DNA from: Halomonas sp. SpR8 | GTDB lineage: Bacteria; Pseudomonadota; Gammaproteobacteria; Pseudomonadales; Halomonadaceae | DNA length: 64,000 bases | Direction: 5' to 3' | NCBI RefSeq assembly: GCF_031010195.1 | Contig: NZ_JAUAMC010000006.1 | Span: forward strand, 1 to 64,000 | Part shown: positions 60,485 to 64,000 of the stretch, piece after piece | How positions within the stretch are numbered: position 1 is the first letter of the stretch | How the letters are laid out: each line of letters begins with the position of its first letter | Notes under the pieces: model-generated | Told to the model about the DNA's origin: nothing | The model's database searches: none | The model's input: only the letters and a program-made list of their open reading frames with translations | Translations under genes and position numbers: made by a program

Positions 60485-61876
60485 ATGGATAAGTTGCTTA
60501 ACGACCTAGTGGCGGTAGTCGGCCCAGAAAACGTGTTGCTCGGTGACGATGTCTCCCAGCGTAGCGTCGACTGGTTTACCGGAGCGCCCTGTCGTGCCAA
60601 GGCCATTGTCAGGCCCCGCAACACCGAACAGCTCAGCCAAGTGATGGCCCTGTGCTACCAGGCCGACCAACTGGTGGTGACCCATGGCGGCATGACCGGC
60701 ATCGTGCACGGCGGTGAAGCCAGCCCGGAGGAACTGGTGGTGTCTCTGGAACTGATGAACCAGATCGAAGAGGTCGACCTGGTTGGCTCTACGATTCAGG
60801 TTCAGGCCGGGGTGACGCTCCAGCGGGTACAGGAAGCCGCGGCGGAGGTCGATATGCAGTTCCCCCTCGATCTCGGCGCCCGGGGTTCGTGCACCATCGG
60901 CGGCAATATCGCCACCAATGCGGGCGGAATACGGGTCATTCGCTACGGCATGATGCGCCAGCAAGTGCTGGGGCTAGAAGCCGTGCTCAGCGACGGCACC
61001 GTGGTCAGCTCGCTCAACAAAATGCTCAAGAACAACGCGGGCTACGACCTCAAACAGCTATTTATCGGAAGCGAAGGCACTCTGGGCATCGTCACCCGCG
61101 CCGTGCTGCGGCTGCAGCCGCATATGCCCAGCGAGCAAACCGCGCTGGTCGCGGTGCCCTCCTTCGATGCTTTGACCCAGCTGTTACGCAGGGTCTCCCA
61201 ACAACTCGCCAACAGCCTTAGCGCCTTCGAGGCGCTGTGGAATAGCCACTACAAGCTGGTCACCACCGAAAGCGGCAAGCACGCGCCCCCGATGGCCGAC
61301 GACTCGCCTTTCTACGCCATCATCGAAACCCTGGGCCTGGATGACACCCAGGATGCGGAGCACTTCACCGAGATACTGCAACAGGCCATGGAAGACGGCT
61401 TGGTCAGCGACGCCGTGCTAGCCAATTCCGGTGCCCAGCGCCAGAGCATTTGGGCGATTCGGGAAGATATCGAAGTGCTGGTGAAAGAGCTGAAGCCGAT
61501 GTTCTCCTACGATATCAGCCTGCCGATTCCGCATATGGACGCCTACGTCGATACCCTGGAGCAAAGCCTCAAAGCGCAGTTTCCCCAAACAGGTAAAATG
61601 ATCGTGTTCGGCCATCTCGGCGATGGCAATCTGCACATTATGATCACGGTGCGCGATGACAGCCCGCAAAGCCGCCGCCAGGTTGAGCAGTTGGTGTACT
61701 TCCCCCTACAAGAGTACGGCGGCTCGATCTCTGCCGAACACGGCATCGGGCTCGAAAAGCGCGACTACTTGAGTATTTCCCGCTCCAGCGAAGAGATCGC
61801 GTTAATGAAGCGCATGAAAATCGCCCTGGATCCCAAGCTGCTGTTGAACCGCGGCAAAGTCGTGGCAGTGGAGTGA
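60485..61876 (+). CDS. FAD-linked D-2-hydroxyacid dehydrogenase (D-lactate/glycolate/2-hydroxyglutarate type)
   Basis: 463 residues of the VAO/GlcD family. FAD-binding PCMH domain: 'VVTHGGMTGIVHGGEA', 'DLGARGSCTIGGNIATNAGG' and 'IGSEGTLGIVTRAVL'. Substrate domain: 'GHLGDGNLHIMITVRDD' and 'ISAEHGIGLEKRDYLS'. No iron-sulfur motif and no GlcE/GlcF partner nearby, so a single-subunit enzyme. An AACAGGAATAA ribosome site precedes the ATG. Divergent from TRAP 3 and convergent with the LysR gene. The 290-bp upstream gap has three TAACCA repeats near 60428-60453 but no clear promoter. Confidence 0.87.
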   Translation: MDKLLNDLVAVVGPENVLLGDDVSQRSVDWFTGAPCRAKAIVRPRNTEQLSQVMALCYQADQLVVTHGGMTGIVHGGEASPEELVVSLELMNQIEEVDLVGSTIQVQAGVTLQRVQEAAAEVDMQFPLDLGARGSCTIGGNIATNAGGIRVIRYGMMRQQVLGLEAVLSDGTVVSSLNKMLKNNAGYDLKQLFIGSEGTLGIVTRAVLRLQPHMPSEQTALVAVPSFDALTQLLRRVSQQLANSLSAFEALWNSHYKLVTTESGKHAPPMADDSPFYAIIETLGLDDTQDAEHFTEILQQAMEDGLVSDAVLANSGAQRQSIWAIREDIEVLVKELKPMFSYDISLPIPHMDAYVDTLEQSLKAQFPQTGKMIVFGHLGDGNLHIMITVRDDSPQSRRQVEQLVYFPLQEYGGSISAEHGIGLEKRDYLSISRSSEEIALMKRMKIALDPKLLLNRGKVVAVE

Positions 61877-61890
61877 GTTTGGCGGTTTGA

Positions 61891-62856
61891 CTATCGGCCG
61901 CCCAGGGCGGAGGGGCCTGGTGTTATCAGCTCCCTGGTGAGTTGCCGCAACCAGTGGATGCCCGAATCGTGATCCTTGCGTTCATCCCAACACAGGCAGA
62001 CCTTGAACGCGGGGACATCCAGGGGCAGGGCGTAGAACTTCAGGCTATTGTGGCGGCAAATGACCCTGGCGGCGCTCTCCGTCACCACGCAGAGCAGCGT
62101 TGTGGATACCAATATTTCCTGTAACGGGTTGATGTAGGGCGTCTTTGCGACGATTTTGCGCTCCAACCCCAGCTCCCGCAGTTTTTCATTGATTAATAGC
62201 GGGCTGTCCTCGCGATGGGATAAAGCCACCTGCGGGGAGTTTAAAAACGCCTCAAGGGTGATGGCGCTGCCCTCGCCATGAAAGGTGGCATCGCCCACAC
62301 AGCCAATCACATCATCAAACAAGTACTCGTGGTGCGAGGTGAGCGGCAAGGTTTCGAGCTGCACCACTGCCAGGTCAATATCGTGCTCTTGCAGAACGTG
62401 CTGGGCGCCTTCCGCGCTGGCGATGCGCGTGGAGAGCATGTTGAAGCACACCTCTGGGGCGTGCTCCAAACAGTGCTGAATCAGCTTGGGTTGCAGCTGC
62501 TGGCTGACATAGTCCACCAGGCTGACACGAAACTCCCGCTTCGATGTCGCGGGAGAAAACTCGCTGTTGCTGTGAACCGCCTGATCAAGGTAGAACAGCC
62601 CTTTGGCCACCGCGGCGTCCATCTGCCGGGCAAGCGGGGTGGGCTGCATGCCGTCCAGCGTCTTGATGAACAGCGGGTCGTCCATTAACAGGCGCAGCTT
62701 TTTCAGCGAGTGGCTGACCGCCGGTTGCGTCAGGCAGAGCGCCTCTGCGGTCAGCGTCAAACTCCGTTTCCCATAAAGCGTGTGAAAGACCAATAGTAAA
62801 TTGAGATTTATCTTATTGAGTCTGCTCGCCAGCTTCATATGGGGGGTGTCAGCCAT
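61891..62856 (-). CDS. LysR-family transcriptional regulator
   Basis: 321 residues. N-terminal winged helix 'NLNLLLVFHTLYGKRSLTLTAEALCLTQPAVSHSLKKLRLLMDDPLFIKT' region, with the NodD/SyrM-like spacing of that subgroup. The C-terminal domain binds an effector. It is convergent with the FAD dehydrogenase (14-bp gap) and co-directional with the TRAP receptor at 62885, which lies 28 bp upstream of it; likely regulator of this transport/oxidation group. Confidence 0.9.
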   Translation of the reverse strand: MADTPHMKLASRLNKINLNLLLVFHTLYGKRSLTLTAEALCLTQPAVSHSLKKLRLLMDDPLFIKTLDGMQPTPLARQMDAAVAKGLFYLDQAVHSNSEFSPATSKREFRVSLVDYVSQQLQPKLIQHCLEHAPEVCFNMLSTRIASAEGAQHVLQEHDIDLAVVQLETLPLTSHHEYLFDDVIGCVGDATFHGEGSAITLEAFLNSPQVALSHREDSPLLINEKLRELGLERKIVAKTPYINPLQEILVSTTLLCVVTESAARVICRHNSLKFYALPLDVPAFKVCLCWDERKDHDSGIHWLRQLTRELITPGPSALGGR

Positions 62857-62884
62857 CAGGCGTGTCTCTTAATCAGCAGGCGAG

Positions 62885-63880
62885 TTACTTAAGCGCTTCC
62901 TGAATGCGCGGCAGGTAATCACCAAACTGCTCGCCGTACTTCTCATACACCGGCGCCACGGCGGCCTGGAAGGCTTCCATATCCGGGGTATCGTTGATCT
63001 CCATGCCCGCATCGCGCAGCGCTTGTAGCTGTTCGCTCTCCATCTCTGCGTTCATCTGGCGCTCATGCTCGGCCGCTTCCTGGGCTGCTGCCAGTAATAC
63101 TTCCTGGGCGTTTTCAGGCAGTTGGTTCCAGGCGGGCATGCCCATAACAAAAATCGCCGGGGCGTAAGTGTGGCGGGAGAGGGTCATGTAGTTCTGGGTT
63201 TCATCCAGGTTGAACGAGTGGATCACGTTCACCGGGTTTTCCTGGCCGTCGATGGTGCCCTGCTGCATGGCGGTAAGCGCTTCTGTCCACGCCATGGGAA
63301 CCGCGTTGGCGCCCAGCTCGCGGAAGGTATCGGTGTAAACCGGGTTCTCCATCACGCGGATACGCAGGCCGTCCAGGTCTTCCGGCGAGTTCACCGCCCG
63401 CTCGCTGTTGGTCAGGTTGCGAAAACCGCGCTCGGCGTAGGCCATGCCTTTCAGGTTCACCTCGGAAAGCTTATCGAGCAGCTCCTGGCCAATCGGGCCA
63501 TCGAGCACTGCGTAAGCGGCTTCCGGGGAGGGGAACAGGAACGGCAGTTCAAATACCGCCATCTCTTCCACAAAGTTGGCCACCGGGCCGTTGGTAATCA
63601 CGCCCATATCCACCGTGCCGATCTGCATGCCTTCCAGCAGCGTGCGTTCGTCACCTAGTGAGGCGTTGGGGTAGATCTCGATATCCACCTTGCCGTCGGT
63701 ACGTTCTTCCACCAGCTCTTCAAACTTGGTGGCGGCGATGTGGAAGCCATCCTGCTCATTGACCACGTGGGCCAAGCGCAGGGTGACGGGGTCCATATCC
63801 GCAAAATCAGCGGCGTTCGCGGCGCTCACCAGCGCCAGTGAGACACCCAGTGCGAGCGTGCTACGTGCAAATGTTTTCAT
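62885..63880 (-). CDS. TRAP transporter 4 substrate-binding protein (DctP-like)
   Basis: 331 residues from the ATG at 63880 (TTGGGAACA upstream), opening the signal peptide 'FARSTLALGVSLALVSAANA'. Paralogue of the TRAP 3 receptor; tracts such as 'VTLRLAHVVNEQDGFHIAAT' and 'MAWTEALTAMQQGTIDGQENP' align without gaps. It has no permease partner within the window, and the next gene in its direction is lysR, so it may share the TRAP 3 permeases. Confidence 0.92.
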   Translation of the reverse strand: MKTFARSTLALGVSLALVSAANAADFADMDPVTLRLAHVVNEQDGFHIAATKFEELVEERTDGKVDIEIYPNASLGDERTLLEGMQIGTVDMGVITNGPVANFVEEMAVFELPFLFPSPEAAYAVLDGPIGQELLDKLSEVNLKGMAYAERGFRNLTNSERAVNSPEDLDGLRIRVMENPVYTDTFRELGANAVPMAWTEALTAMQQGTIDGQENPVNVIHSFNLDETQNYMTLSRHTYAPAIFVMGMPAWNQLPENAQEVLLAAAQEAAEHERQMNAEMESEQLQALRDAGMEINDTPDMEAFQAAVAPVYEKYGEQFGDYLPRIQEALK

Positions 63881-63947
63881 ATTATTATGTTCCCAATCGA
63901 TGAAGGTGCAGAAGTGCTCCCAAAGCATGCACCACCGCGGGGAAAAC

Positions 63948-63959
63948 GGTCAATTGACC
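63948..63959. promoter_or_regulatory. Palindrome upstream of TRAP 4 receptor
   Basis: GGTCAATTGACC is a perfect 12-bp palindrome 68 bp before the start codon. Possible operator; nothing else is identifiable up to the window end. Confidence 0.3.
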
Positions 63960-64000
63960 AAAGGACTCAAGCGCCATACGGCTGGACACAGCGCCCCCGC

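Noticed and set aside
63896..63911. Possible sigma-54 promoter before the TRAP 4 receptor (GG and GC ten bases apart on the minus strand)
   Set aside because: Outside the invariant GG and GC the match to TGGCAC and TTGCW is poor.
1..64000. tRNA and rRNA genes, CRISPR arrays, transposases, phage genes
   Set aside because: None recognised on either strand while reading the window.

Overview
The window looks like a chromosomal segment of a moderately halophilic gammaproteobacterium of the Halomonas/Vreelandella type. This is inferred from gene content (urea uptake beside urease, several TRAP transporters, a PutP-type Na+ symporter, NAD-linked molybdenum formate dehydrogenase) and from overall protein character; no rRNA or marker gene is present to prove it.

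Layout. 1-127: 3' end of a group II intron (reverse transcriptase tail, domains V and VI). 128-6273: urtABCDE urea ABC transporter behind a sigma-54 promoter with NtrC-type sites. 6284-14636: a defence cassette (RES/Xre toxin-antitoxin, type I restriction-modification hsdM-hsdS-accessory gene-hsdR). 14677-23023: a TMADH/N-methylproline-demethylase-like flavoenzyme divergent from tetR, a proC-like gene and putP, followed by copper genes (PCuAC, PepSY protein, DUF2946). 23122-26911: Mn/Zn-type ABC transporter. 27078-28848: a decayed ABC ATPase, a small membrane protein, PCuAC and SCO1. 29305-34606: ureDABCEFG, again with a sigma-54 promoter and NtrC site. 34624-35550: YihY/BrkB protein. 35969-43179: fdsGBA-fdhD-fdsD formate dehydrogenase with a divergent ModE-like/molybdate-binding-like regulator. 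43287-47644: TRAP transporter 1 and a divergent GlxA-type AraC regulator with its own sigma-54 promoter. 47831-57372: a uronate cassette (GH105 hydrolase, TRAP transporter 2, LacI regulator, kduD, kduI and an 818-residue unassigned protein). 57373-63880: TRAP transporter 3, a D-2-hydroxyacid dehydrogenase-like FAD enzyme, a LysR regulator and a fourth TRAP binding protein.

How the parts work together. Urea import and urease assembly appear co-controlled by nitrogen status. The uronate cassette reads as import of unsaturated uronate oligosaccharides, release of the unsaturated uronate by GH105, isomerisation by KduI and reduction by KduD to 2-keto-3-deoxygluconate; the kinase and aldolase that would follow are not here.

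The most unusual feature is architectural. Two cargo blocks lie directly after a host gene whose 3' end is repeated at the far side of the block. A 40-bp perfect copy of the end of urtE closes the defence cassette, and a shorter 28-bp copy closes the next block. A 111-bp copy of the end of the TRAP 3 dctM gene, differing only at four synonymous sites, closes the uronate cassette. No integrase or transposase is visible in these blocks.
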